Shown piece by piece: positions 9,276-17,794 of a DNA stretch of 18,489 nt. The DNA is taken from positions 1-18,489 of the forward strand of contig JAAMXP010001960.1 of NCBI GenBank assembly GCA_019693395.1. Reading direction: 5' to 3'. The stretch comes from Ettlia oleoabundans. Its lineage: Eukaryota > Chlorophyta > Chlorophyceae > Chlamydomonadales. The translations under genes were made by a program, and so were the position numbers. A model generated the notes under the pieces. The model was not told where the DNA came from. It saw only the letters and a program-made list of their open reading frames with translations, and did no database searches. The stretch's first letter is position 1; each line of letters opens with the position of its first letter.

Positions 9276-10398
9276 TCACCAGATGTCGTCCTCGGGCACC
9301 TCCCGCACCTCCAGCCGTTGGTACCCCGGGGGCACCCCTGCAATGCAGGCCCGCACAACGCCTACAGAAGGCTCGCTGCTGCTGCTGCTGTACTTATACA
9401 CTTCTACCTGCACCGGCTTAAACATGGATGGGCAGCACCGGTTTGGGACATAAAGGGGTGCTACGGTTGAAGAATACTTTGCAGCGCCGCTTGACAGATG
9501 ATGGGCGGCACTGAGTTGCAACACAATTGGGCAGTGCTTTGGGTGCAGGGAGGAATTGGCGAGGTTGATTGATGAGGGCCAACGCAGGCCTTGGGTACGC
9601 AGGCGTGGCATTCAGGGCTGATGACAGCTGGCAGATCAATGGCACCATTACCAGCAGCACAAGCGGTGGCTTTGACCCAGTATCAGCTGCCAGCGGCAGC
9701 AACTGGGCAGAGATGCGGGGCTGAAAAACCATAAAATACGCCTGCCATGAAGACATCTCTGGTAAGCCAGTGTACTGCCTCAGGAAAAAGACTCCCCCTC
9801 CCTTATATTGTTTAAGACCTTTCAAGCGTGCCCGACCTGCAGCCTCACCTCACACACCCCACATGAACCCTGAGAGCAGCCTAGCGTGATGTCCGCACCC
9901 GCATCTTTTGCCACCTGCACACGCCAGCACAGCACCCAGCAATGCCATACCTAGTTTCAGGTACAGCGAGAGCAACAGGCGATAGTTTTTGCTACACACT
10001 GAATGTGCAGGCATAACCTGTAGTGTACTGATGCCAACAGCCAGCACATGTCAAAACTGATAAAGTATAATGCATAGAAATGGCATACCACCCCAGAACC
10101 GTGACACCGATGGAGCAGTGTGTAGGTCATGCATGTTTCCTGCCCAGCTTGCCTCCCAGAGATTTTGTCCCGGCAAGGCATCCACCGTGACTTCCATTCC
10201 TCCCAGATTGAACGTGACAGGCACCGGTCTCCGTTCCGCTCCCGCCGCTGGAGGGGCAGCTGCGGGCACCGGCGGGGTGGCTGCTGCTCTCGGCCGCCGT
10301 TGTCGGCGAGGCGCTTGATCGCAGCGGGGTGCAATTTCCCGGTGGCGGCATGCTGAATGTGTGCTCGCTGCCGGCTGGTTAGACAAGGCCAAGGACAT
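9276..10398 (-). CDS. Plant-type [2Fe-2S] ferredoxin with N-terminal plastid-type leader
   Basis: Small one-electron carrier. Exons (minus): 10398-10153, 9914-9849 and 9407-9276, giving 147 aa, all junctions phase 0. The cluster-binding motif is in exon 2: GCSQGSCGVCE gives C95-x4-C100-x2-C103, and C125 (VVRACIAG) is the fourth ligand. Upstream, VTFNLGGMEVTVDALPG and NLWEVAKDAG fit the ferredoxin beta-grasp fold; the C-terminus is GYQRLEVREVPEDDIW. Residues 1 to about 45 are rich in Ser, Ala and Arg with few acids, as in a plastid transit peptide, so stroma is the likely site. ATG 10398 is the first Met after an in-frame TAG four codons upstream. The first intron (10152-9915) starts with GC rather than GT. 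C103 and C125 are separated by 21 residues instead of about 29 in photosynthetic ferredoxins, and the loop holds five Ser codons (AGC)5. It is therefore probably a minor isoform rather than the main photosynthetic ferredoxin. Confidence 0.9.
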
Positions 10399-10864
10399 GG
10401 CGCGCAACTAATGGCAGACCAACGCTCCTGCGGTGTTTCCTTGCACTAACCAGAGCCTTGAAATATACATATACAAGAAGATGTATCAAGCGGACGCTGT
10501 GAGGCAAAACGGGCGCTAGAAAGAGGACCGTTCGCATGTGGCCTCCTACGCTGTGCTGAAGGGCTCCCAGCACCTTCAATGCTTATCTACTGCGCAAACA
10601 ACGACTGTCTGCAACCCTAAAGCGAAGGGAATAAGTCATTGAGTAAGGACAGGAATCGCGGGCTCAAGCTTCCCATCACCGACCAGGGTGCGCTATCGCA
10701 GCCTCAAAGTCACGTTTGGTCGGCATTGAGCCCATGCGCGGACGGAATATCTTGCCTGCACCAAGTAGCCCTCCTGGGCTGTCAACCAGCTGATCGGGGC
10801 TTGCGGGTTTGCCGGGGGACGCTTTGCCAACTGATGCAGGGTTCTGGGCGGTAAGCCGGGCGCC
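10399..10864. promoter_or_regulatory. Shared upstream region of the divergent ferredoxin and SR45 genes
   Basis: This 466-base gap separates two divergent start codons and must hold both promoters and 5' UTRs. The ferredoxin side has a TATA-like box at 10461-10474. The SR45 side has no clear TATA element. A seven-codon upstream ORF (10834-10854, ATG to TAA) ends ten bases before the SR45 ATG. Confidence 0.55.
10461..10474 (-). promoter_or_regulatory. TATA-like element of the ferredoxin gene
   Basis: The minus strand reads GTATATGTATATTT here, 63-76 bases before ATG 10398, a plausible TATA position with a short 5' UTR. Confidence 0.45.
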
Positions 10865-12619
10865 ATGCCGGCCTCACGGTCGTCGGGCTCTTCGTCCAGC
10901 AGCGGAAGCTCCAGCAAGAGCAGTGGCAGCTCAAGCTCTTCGGGCACCAGCTCCACCTCCCGCTCCAGCGGCTCCACCTCCAGCTCGCCCTCGCGCGGCC
11001 GCTCGCCATCGCCGCGCAGCGGGCGCCGTGATGAGCGCCCGGCCGACAAGCCGCGCCGCAGCAGCGGCGAGGGCGCCGCAGACAAGCCTCGCCTCATGGA
11101 CACAGACGGCGGCAACAAGAAGGCTGTGGCAGCACCAGCGGCAGCACCCACCGACACCAACACACGGCTGCATTTGGGCCACCTCACCCGAAACGTCTCA
11201 GAGGCGCACGTGCGCGAAATTTTCAGCACCTTTGGAAAGCTGCGCACCGTGGAGGTAGCCATCGACAAAATGGTCAACCTGCCCAGGTGCGCCGTGTTAC
11301 AGTGAGTTCCAGCTGGCATGCGCCAAGCAGCGAGTTGTGACCCGCAATGCAATGTAGGCAGCGCGCACCACAGCAGCTTGGCTTGCGGTGTGACATGCTA
11401 TGCCGGGCAGCTTAACAGCCAGGCAGGGCACAGCCTGACGCAGAGCTTGTCTGCACGGCGGGGGCTTTTGGCAGGCTGGCTGCAAACTGAAGCTGCACTA
11501 TGACGCGCGCCAGCTTGATGCAGTGACCAGCGCCCAGCATCCCACCCACCCCATTTGTTTGCTTGTTGCCTCTCCCTACACCCGTTTCCCTTGTGCTGTG
11601 TTGTACTCCCCGCAGCACCATGTGACATAACCGTCATGTGCACAGTCGTTCTCTGTCGCGGGGCTTTCCTGGCAGTACGCGGGCTACCCCAGCCAAGTAC
11701 ATGCTTGCCGCACTTTCTTCCGTGCCTGTGCAGGGGCTTTGCGTACGTGGAGTATGAGAGCCGGGCGGATGCCGAGAAGGCCCGGGATCACATGGACGGA
11801 GGCCAGATTGACGGGAACACGGTGTCGGTGCAGTTTGTGCTGCTGCCAAAGCGGCGGGAGCCCAGCCCGCCGCCCCCCAGGGGAAGGGATGACCGCGGCC
11901 GGAGCCCGCCGCCGCGCCGCCCACTCAGCCCGCCGCGCCGCCCACTCAGCCCGCCGCGTCGCCGCAGCCCACCCCGGCGCTCTCCGCCGCGACGCAGGTG
12001 TGTCGCCTGGCAGTTGTGGGTGGCGCGTTGTCGCGAGTGAAAGCTGTTCTAGCCGTAAATGGCGCTCTGTCAGAATAATCTGCCATCCAAAACACAACAG
12101 CCAGCAATGTGGGGCCTGAAACATTCATTGCTTTGCATGGCTGTATCAAACGCTGTAGCAAACTTTGCTTGCCTGAGACCCTCGTCAAGCATCATGTTCC
12201 CTTGCAACCGTGCATCCCCGACTGTGTGTTGAGAAAGTTGAAGAATTAGAACCGCTGCTTGCGTGCCTCATATGCTCCTGTGCTGCAGGTCCTTCTCTCC
12301 GCGTCGCCGCGACAGTCCGGCACGCCGCCCCCGCAGTCCCCCTCGCGGCATCCGCAGCCCCCCTCGTGGCGGCCCCCCACGCCGCCGTAGCCCTTACCGC
12401 CGTAGCCCGCCACGCGGCGGCCGTCGGTCGCCGCCAGGCCGTGCTCGCAGCCCGCCGCGCAGGCGCAGCCCTCCCCGCCGCCGCTCTCCCTCCCCCCCAC
12501 GCCGCAGGGGGCGCAGCAGCAGCCCCAGCAGCAGCAGCAGCCGCAGCCGGGGCAGGCGCCGGTCCGGCAGCAGCAGCAGCTACTCCTCGTCCTCTCGCAG
12601 CAGGAGCAGGGGGCGCTGA
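10865..12619 (+). CDS. SR45: SR45/RNPS1-like splicing factor (RS-RRM-RS)
   Basis: Nuclear RNA-binding protein. RNPS1/SR45 is an exon-junction-complex peripheral factor (ASAP/PSAP) that promotes splice-site recognition. Exons 10865-11286, 11734-11997 and 12289-12619 give 338 aa; both introns are phase 2 with GT-AG ends. Residues 1-70 are Ser/Arg-rich. The RRM covers about 101-178: RNP2-like LHLGHL (102-107), the RNPS1-typical EIFSTFGKL, RNP1 RGFAYVEY (141-148) created across the first splice junction, then HMDGGQIDGN, as in RNPS1/SR45. Residues about 185-338 are Arg/Ser/Pro repeats (RRPLSPP twice in tandem, RRRSPPRR variants), ending in SRSRSRGR. The RS-RRM-RS order matches plant SR45 rather than single-tail SR proteins. 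It is divergent from the ferredoxin gene and convergent with gene 5. Confidence 0.95.
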
Positions 12620-12700
12620 GCTGGCAAGGCATGCTGACCTGGCACGGATTGGTGAGCTGGCAACAGCCTGCTGAGCTGGCAAGGCATGCTGACCTGGCAC
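12615..12700 (+). repeat. 31-bp perfect direct repeat overlapping the SR45 stop codon
   Basis: The 31 bases at 12615-12645 recur exactly at 12670-12700, 24 bases after the first copy ends (period 55). The first copy includes the TGA stop (12617-12619); the second lies in the 3' UTR. Both contain AGCTGGCAAGGCATGCTGAC. Confidence 0.9.
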
Positions 12701-13380
12701 CAGCCTCGCTGCATTGCGCAAAGCATTGAAGCGATGCAGCACCACAGGTGGCCATGCCATCCACTAACACAACAGATATGCTGCATTGGGCAGCAAAGGT
12801 GCCTGGGAAAAAGGGGCCCAGCTGTCCCAAGCGCTGCAGTGCCCCCAACGCACACCCCCTCAGCCCGCACCTGTTCCCCAACGGTTGCAGTAGATTCCCG
12901 CGATTGCCTGCAAAAACTCGTCGCATTGGCCCCTGCTTGTCCCGTCCCGCCTTCCTTCCTGTGTCACCATCATGCGCTGATTGCTGCTCCTTCTGATTTG
13001 TTGTTGACAGTTTGTTTTGACGGTTAGCTGTAAGTAAAACATGTTCAAACGTGAAAGGAACAGACGTATATGTTCATTAACGTAAAAAATCACAACGTCT
13101 GGTCAGCACAGGGCATTGCTTAATGTGTTGTGCACGTCGTAGCAAATTCAAGGACATAGGAAATGGGCAACACCAACAAAACCGGGAGGCTTTTGAAAGG
13201 GCTAACAGCCACTCTTCATGCCCACCTGCCCCAGCCTCTGCTTGCCTGCCCCCCCCCCCTGCCTGCCTGCAGAATATTTTGCTGTTACTCTGCCAAAAAA
13301 GGGTCAAAATGGGCTCCCACTCCTGCTCCCGATTTGCAATGGCCACCACGCCGCCCAGAGCGTCGCGGCCTGGCTAGACC
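12620..13380. other. Convergent 3' region between SR45 and gene 5
   Basis: Probably both 3' UTRs. It contains the second copy of the 31-bp repeat, a TGTAA at 13029-13033 in an AT-richer patch (13010-13090), and a C-rich run near 13250. No coding exon is supported. No minus-strand TGTAA was seen for gene 5. Confidence 0.5.
13029..13033 (+). promoter_or_regulatory. TGTAA polyadenylation motif of SR45
   Basis: TGTAA about 410 bases after the SR45 stop, inside an AT-rich patch, matches the green-algal polyadenylation signal. The position is plausible, but this is a short motif. Confidence 0.5.
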
Positions 13381-13391
13381 TCAGTCTAGCC
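13372..13391. repeat. 7-bp inverted repeat around the gene 5 stop codon
   Basis: GGCTAGA (13372-13378) and TCTAGCC (13385-13391) are reverse complements; the six-base loop contains the stop codon of gene 5. Short, possibly chance. Confidence 0.6.
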
Positions 13392-15733
13392 GGTGGCAGC
13401 TGCCCACCCGGGCGATCCTGCCACCGCCGCTGCCAATGCCGCCGTCCTTACTGCAGCTGCCGTCGCCGCCCACACTGCCTGCAGTATATGCCCCTCGGCG
13501 CAGGGCAGTGCGGCGCTGCAGCTGGAGCTCTTGAGCCCGCTCCTGAGTGCGCTCACACGCTTCCAAGGCAGCCTGAGAAGCTACAGAAGTAGCTTGTACT
13601 TCGTTCAAGCCCAGCTGTACCGCCTCTAGAAGCTGGATGCTGCTGGTACGGCGGTACATTTCGTGGTACCGATAGCCCCTGCCGCAGCTGCTGCCAGTAG
13701 ACCCACCCATACCGCCGCTGCGGATGCCGATGCCGCTGTTGCCGATAGAACCCCGCCTGCTGCCGCTGCCGCTGCTGCTGCTGCCACGGCTGCCGCTGCT
13801 GTCGCCGCTAGCAGTGCGGGTGATGGCGGGCAACCCTTGTGAGCCCTGTTGTCCCTGCTGGCCACCCAAAGTTGGCGGCAAAAAGCTGCTGCTAAGACTA
13901 TGGCCAGAGAGGCAAGAGGGAGGAGTGGCCTGTAGGCTGCCACTGCCGCGGCGGCTGCCACTGCTTGCACTTGAGCGCAAGAAAGTGTGCTGGTGTTGCA
14001 CCTGCGCTTGGCTACTGCCTTGCCTAGCGCTGCCGACATACCCAGGAGAAGGCAGGGGCTGGTCTATTGGGGGGCATCTGCCAAACCAGGTGGCGGGCGG
14101 CGGCGTGGCTTCCCTCCCAATGAGGTCACCTTGCTGTGCTGGGCCTGGTGCCCCTGCAGCAGGCATAGCGTACGTGTGATGCATGATACCTTGAGGTATG
14201 CTGCGTGACTGTATAGGTTATAGCAGGGCAGCAGGAATTAACTCCTGAATAGAGAGCAGGCGAATGGCGGCAACAGGGGCAAGCAGGGCATAGCTGCTTA
14301 GAGCAGGGGTGTTCTGCAGCAGTGCCCCCGAACCCACCCACCAGTAGATAGGCCATCCTCTGCTTGAAAGGTGGTGCCCTGGGCTGGGCGTGAAGCTTCA
14401 GCCGCCACAGCGGCACCTGCATTCTCCTCTGACGCCTCTGTCACTGCTTCTGCTGCTTCTGCTGCTGCTGCCAGTGTTGTTGCTGCTTCTGCTTCTGCCC
14501 CTGCTTCTGCTTTCTCTTTCTCACATGCCTCCTTACACTCTGACACTCTGCTGCTGCCCAGATGCAGTTTCTGCACATATACACCAGCATCAGCTACAGC
14601 AGCCTCTGCCTGCCCCAGCTGCCGCTCAATCTTGGCTGCCTCTCGTCGCGCCGCAGCTGCCAATCCCTGCCGACGCCTTATCAGGCGCCGCCCCCAGCCG
14701 ACCAAGCGTCGTGTCAAGGCAGCACGTGCCAGGCTACGGCGCCGACCGCACACGCCCTGGTAGGCAGCACTCAACACGCATGCAACCAGCCTGTCGGCAG
14801 CCAACTTGCGCTCCCGCAACTCCCGCAACAAGGCCTGCGCTTTATGCCGCCGGTAGTGGCACTGGATGGTCAGCGCTGCAGCCGACGCCGCTGCGGCGGC
14901 AGCGGTCGAGGCGGCTGCGGCGGTTGCGGCCTGCTTTAGCTGCTGCCGTAGCTCCACAGACGGATGTGCGGCCTGGAGCCAAGTGGCCAGAGCTAGTGCC
15001 TCATCGTCTTCCTCCTCAAGGTTGCTACCTTGTGGGGAGCGTAGGGGTGGCGAGGAACGAGGTGAACCGATTTGTGGGTGCTCCTCCTGCTGCTGCCCTC
15101 CCTGCTGCTCTTGCTGTTGCTGTTGCTGCCACTTATTCTGCTGCTGCTGTTGCTGTTGCTGCCACTCATTCTGCTGCTGTTGTTGCTGTTGCTGCTGGAC
15201 AGTCTGCTGCTGCTGATGCCGCCGCTCATTCTGCTGCTGCTGCTGCGTCTGCGGCGGCGGTGCCGATGGCCGGGGCGACTCCCAGGGCAAACGACGGCTT
15301 GTTAATGCTGCACCCTGCAACCCCTGCAATCCCTGGTTGTCCGCTTCATCATCCAAAACTAGACCCTGCGGACAAGTGCAGAAAGAACAGGCAAGATCTA
15401 TGTTGCACTTGGTTTTAGTGCCACTAGTTGGCGGGGCCGCGACGCTGTGAAATGATTTAGAGGTGTTGGCTGGGTAAATTACAGGACTGCTGATGCTTCC
15501 CATTGCCGCCTGACAGTATGAGATGTGGCTGCTGCAGCCCCTTGCCTCACGTTGGCTATGAAGTCGTTCAAGCGCTTGACACGGTCTAACACCCGCCCGC
15601 CGTTGGCGGTGGCCTCCTGCAAGCCATGGCGGCATTTTGCGCGGTAGCCGGCGTCTTGCGCAAGCCTGCGCGCCACCTGATCCTTGGTTAGGCGTCGCTC
15701 TTTCGTATGAGCGGCACCGTTTCGGCACCACAT
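13381..15733 (-). CDS. Gln/Ala-rich protein with IQ-like motif and predicted helices, function unknown
   Basis: Exons (minus): 15733-15551, 15365-14342 and 14153-13381, giving 659 aa; junctions are phase 0 and phase 1 with GT-AG ends. Residues 1-61 look helical and basic (KERRLTKDQVARRLAQDAG, RVLDRVKRLNDFIAN). Residues about 100-155 are Gln runs broken by NEW and NKW. An acidic patch (NLEEEDDEALALATWL, about 176-191) precedes an Ala run, then LTIQCHYRRHKAQALL (about 226-241), which resembles an IQ calmodulin-binding motif but lacks Gly and the final basic residue. Arg-rich helices (about 268-305) and a Glu/Ala/Lys coiled-coil-like stretch (about 338-380) follow. The C-terminal third is Ser/Gly-rich and ends with one helix (about 582-620: QLLEAVQLGLNEVQATSVAS and onward). 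ATG 15733 is the first Met after an in-frame TAG. A calmodulin-linked or cytoskeletal role is only a guess. Confidence 0.75.
15083..15245. repeat. CAG/CAA trinucleotide tract in gene 5
   Basis: The plus strand is dominated by CTG/TTG triplets, read on the minus strand as Gln codons. Two larger units of about 10 codons, each a Gln run followed by Asn, Glu/Lys and Trp, are visible, so the tract expanded both by single codons and by a compound unit. Confidence 0.8.
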
Positions 15734-16046
15734 GGCCACATGCGGCGCGGACGTTGTTACCGGTAGTTGGCGGACCCCGCCTACAGATGGAACCTACGGG
15801 AATATATTGGAGCTGACTCAAATACCGCCATGTCTGTAAACAGCCCGTCCCGGCGACGTGTCACGGCACGACGAAAGACGAGTTTCTGCTGTTGCGGGCA
15901 TACCTGGCTCATTGCGCCCTTCATCATCGACACCAACACTCAGGTGGGTCAGGTGTGCCAAATCTTGCGGCTTGGGGGCGATGCAAGGCCCGTAGACTTG
16001 CGTAGCCCAACCACCGATGTTTGGCCTTGCAGAATCGCAGATCATT
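15734..16046. promoter_or_regulatory. Shared upstream region of divergent genes 5 and 6
   Basis: This holds both promoters within 313 bases. AATATATT at 15801-15808 is TATA-like in both directions and reads CCAATATATT on the minus strand, about 70 bases before the gene 5 ATG. On the plus side, CTCAG/GTGGGT at 15943/15944 and CTTGCAG ending at 16032 fit an 89-base 5'-UTR intron of gene 6. An upstream ATG at 15830 opens a frame that would overlap the main start in another frame. Confidence 0.5.
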
Positions 16047-17047
16047 ATGGCGGAAGCCGTCAAGGCGCTGTGGACATCACAGGGACCCGCAAAGGCCGTT
16101 CCGCACAAGGGTGAGCGGGGAAGGGTTGGACCATCGCCGCGTCCCTGAGGCCCTAACAGATGGCCATCCGCGTGCATCCACCTCTACCAGGCACTGGTGG
16201 CCAGCGTAGCATGCCTCCGACATCGCATGACCCGCAACGCGACCGCCCTACCAGCAACGCGACCGCACTACCAGCTCCCGCCCCACGCTTGGGCCCTTTG
16301 TTCAACCCCCAGGGTCTCTTCCCTGCCCTTGTGTTTTGCAGACAAGCTTGCCTCCAAAAAGCAGCAAGAACGTGAGGTGCACGAGGCCTTGAAGCAGGCG
16401 CAGGTGCGGCCCCACAGGCTTGAGTCGGCATCACAGACTGGCAGCTTGCGCCACCCGCTTCAGGCACGGCCGCCTGCCAGCGGCACCCAGCTGTGCGCTC
16501 GCACCTTCCAGACGGATCTTAAATGTTGCGTCTGCAATCTTGGAGGTCAAACGCCAGAAGCCTTTCACTCCACTCAACGCAACGCAATCAGACACCAACA
16601 TATATTGCACCCATTTCAATGCCCTCGCCGCAGCGCGAGAAGAAGGAGGGCAGCAAGCAGGCTGCCGCCGAAGCCAAGGCTCTGCTGAAGCAGGAGCGCA
16701 TGCTGCATGACACCAAGCGCGCCCACGCCGACCTCAAGCGCCAGCAGCACAGGGAGCACCACAAGGAGACGGGCCAGATGTGCGAGCACGGCGTGGTGAG
16801 TCTGCTCTGGGTGGGGTGCGTGCGGCCAGGCCCTGCTGTTTGTCGCTGCATCCCTGGGCTCCTGTGCTCGCACTTTGCTGCACTTGGGGTTCTACATCTG
16901 TATTTCCTTCTTCAGATACCTATGCAGCAAGTGCAACTGGCGGCAGCACGGTAAGGCCCTGCCGAGCAATAGTCAGCGCTGATCCGGGGCGTATTGCTTC
17001 TCACTTGCTTGCAGTGGAGGTGCTCCATCTGCTTCCCCACACACTGA
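16047..17047 (+). CDS. Small basic helical protein with C-terminal Cys/His knuckle
   Basis: Exons 16047-16110, 16342-16403, 16634-16795 and 17015-17047 give 106 aa, with GT-AG introns in phases 1, 0 and 0. Residues about 15-85 are almost wholly charged and helical (KLASKKQQEREVHEALKQAQ, AEAKALLKQERMLHDTKRAH), a coiled-coil or nucleic-acid-contacting type of sequence. The C-terminus MCEHGVWRCSICFPTH has the pattern C-x-H-x4-C-x2-C, which could bind one zinc ion. The Trp-Arg-Cys junction is formed exactly by splicing at 16795/17015, supporting the model. A further good acceptor and donor pair at 16916-16950 could add a 35-base exon and change the C-terminus. The ATG at 16047 follows a likely 5'-UTR intron. 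Family not recognised. Confidence 0.75.
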
Positions 17048-17399
17048 CCGCACCTTGGTCGCACACACACATTGCGTTGGTGCGGGGCGACGGCTCCCTC
17101 TCATGGCAGCTGCAATGCACCCGACAACCCAAGCTTCCGGCATCCCTTGCTGCAACACTGACACCGGCTGCGCCTGCCATGTGCCTCAGAAGGCCTGCCA
17201 CCGCTGCAACAGTTTTCCCCCTGGTTGCAGTGGGTTTGAGTGATGCAAGAGCACATTGCCCCTCCCCCCTTTTTCCACCTGAATTGAAAGCTTGCTGAGT
17301 TCATGTGTGACGCCCTTGTCAATGTATCATGCTGCACCGTTGTTGCTGGGCGGGCCGTAAAAAGAGTCTACTTGCCAGAGGCGGCTCCTTTGCTCCAGC

Positions 17400-17439
17400 T
17401 GTAATATTGAGCAATGTTGTGATTGTAAGCAATGTGTAA
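17400..17439 (+). promoter_or_regulatory. Cluster of three TGTAA polyadenylation motifs (gene 6)
   Basis: Three TGTAA copies within 40 bases, 353-392 bases after the gene 6 stop, in an AT-richer stretch. A cluster is better evidence of a real 3' end than one copy. Confidence 0.55.
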
Positions 17440-17632
17440 CAGGATGCCCAATGCAACGCATAACAGAGGAGGAAGTGGGAGGCATTTCTCTGCTTTCAGA
17501 CCACAGCAACACCTGCTGCCGCCAGTGGGTGCCGGTTTTGCGCCAACACCTCACGCGAACATATGTGCTGCATCACAGTGTGTTCACCGATTCTATGCTT
17601 TGTGCTGGTGGCTTCACCGGATAACACCTGCG

Positions 17633-17637
17633 TTACA
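17633..17637 (-). promoter_or_regulatory. TGTAA polyadenylation motif of gene 7
   Basis: The minus strand reads TGTAA about 157 bases after the gene 7 stop codon, a typical distance. Confidence 0.5.
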
Positions 17638-17794
17638 TAGTACATACCAGCTCGCAGTCGCGAATATCGCATAAAAAGCCTTAGCAGCAGGATGGACACA
17701 TCTCCTCCACAGGTTGAATGACTCGATTGACGATTGGTATGATGCCGCCATTGGTATGAACTGCCTTGTTGCATTGGCTGCCTACCTAAACTGC

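Larger units (their letters stand above)
17048..17794. other. Convergent 3' region between genes 6 and 7
   Basis: Holds both 3' UTRs. Three plus-strand TGTAA motifs at 17400-17404, 17424-17428 and 17435-17439 suit gene 6, and one minus-strand TGTAA at 17637-17633 suits gene 7. A plus-strand frame up to 17243 would be the C-terminus of gene 6 if the 35-base microexon is used. No other coding is supported. Confidence 0.55.

Noticed and set aside
14342..15821. Extension of the gene 5 middle exon upstream to an ATG at 15821
   Set aside because: A strong acceptor (TTTCTGCACTTGTCCGCAG) at 15366 and an in-phase donor at 15550 link to a better, charged helical first exon; the readthrough sequence is compositionally unlike the flanking exons.
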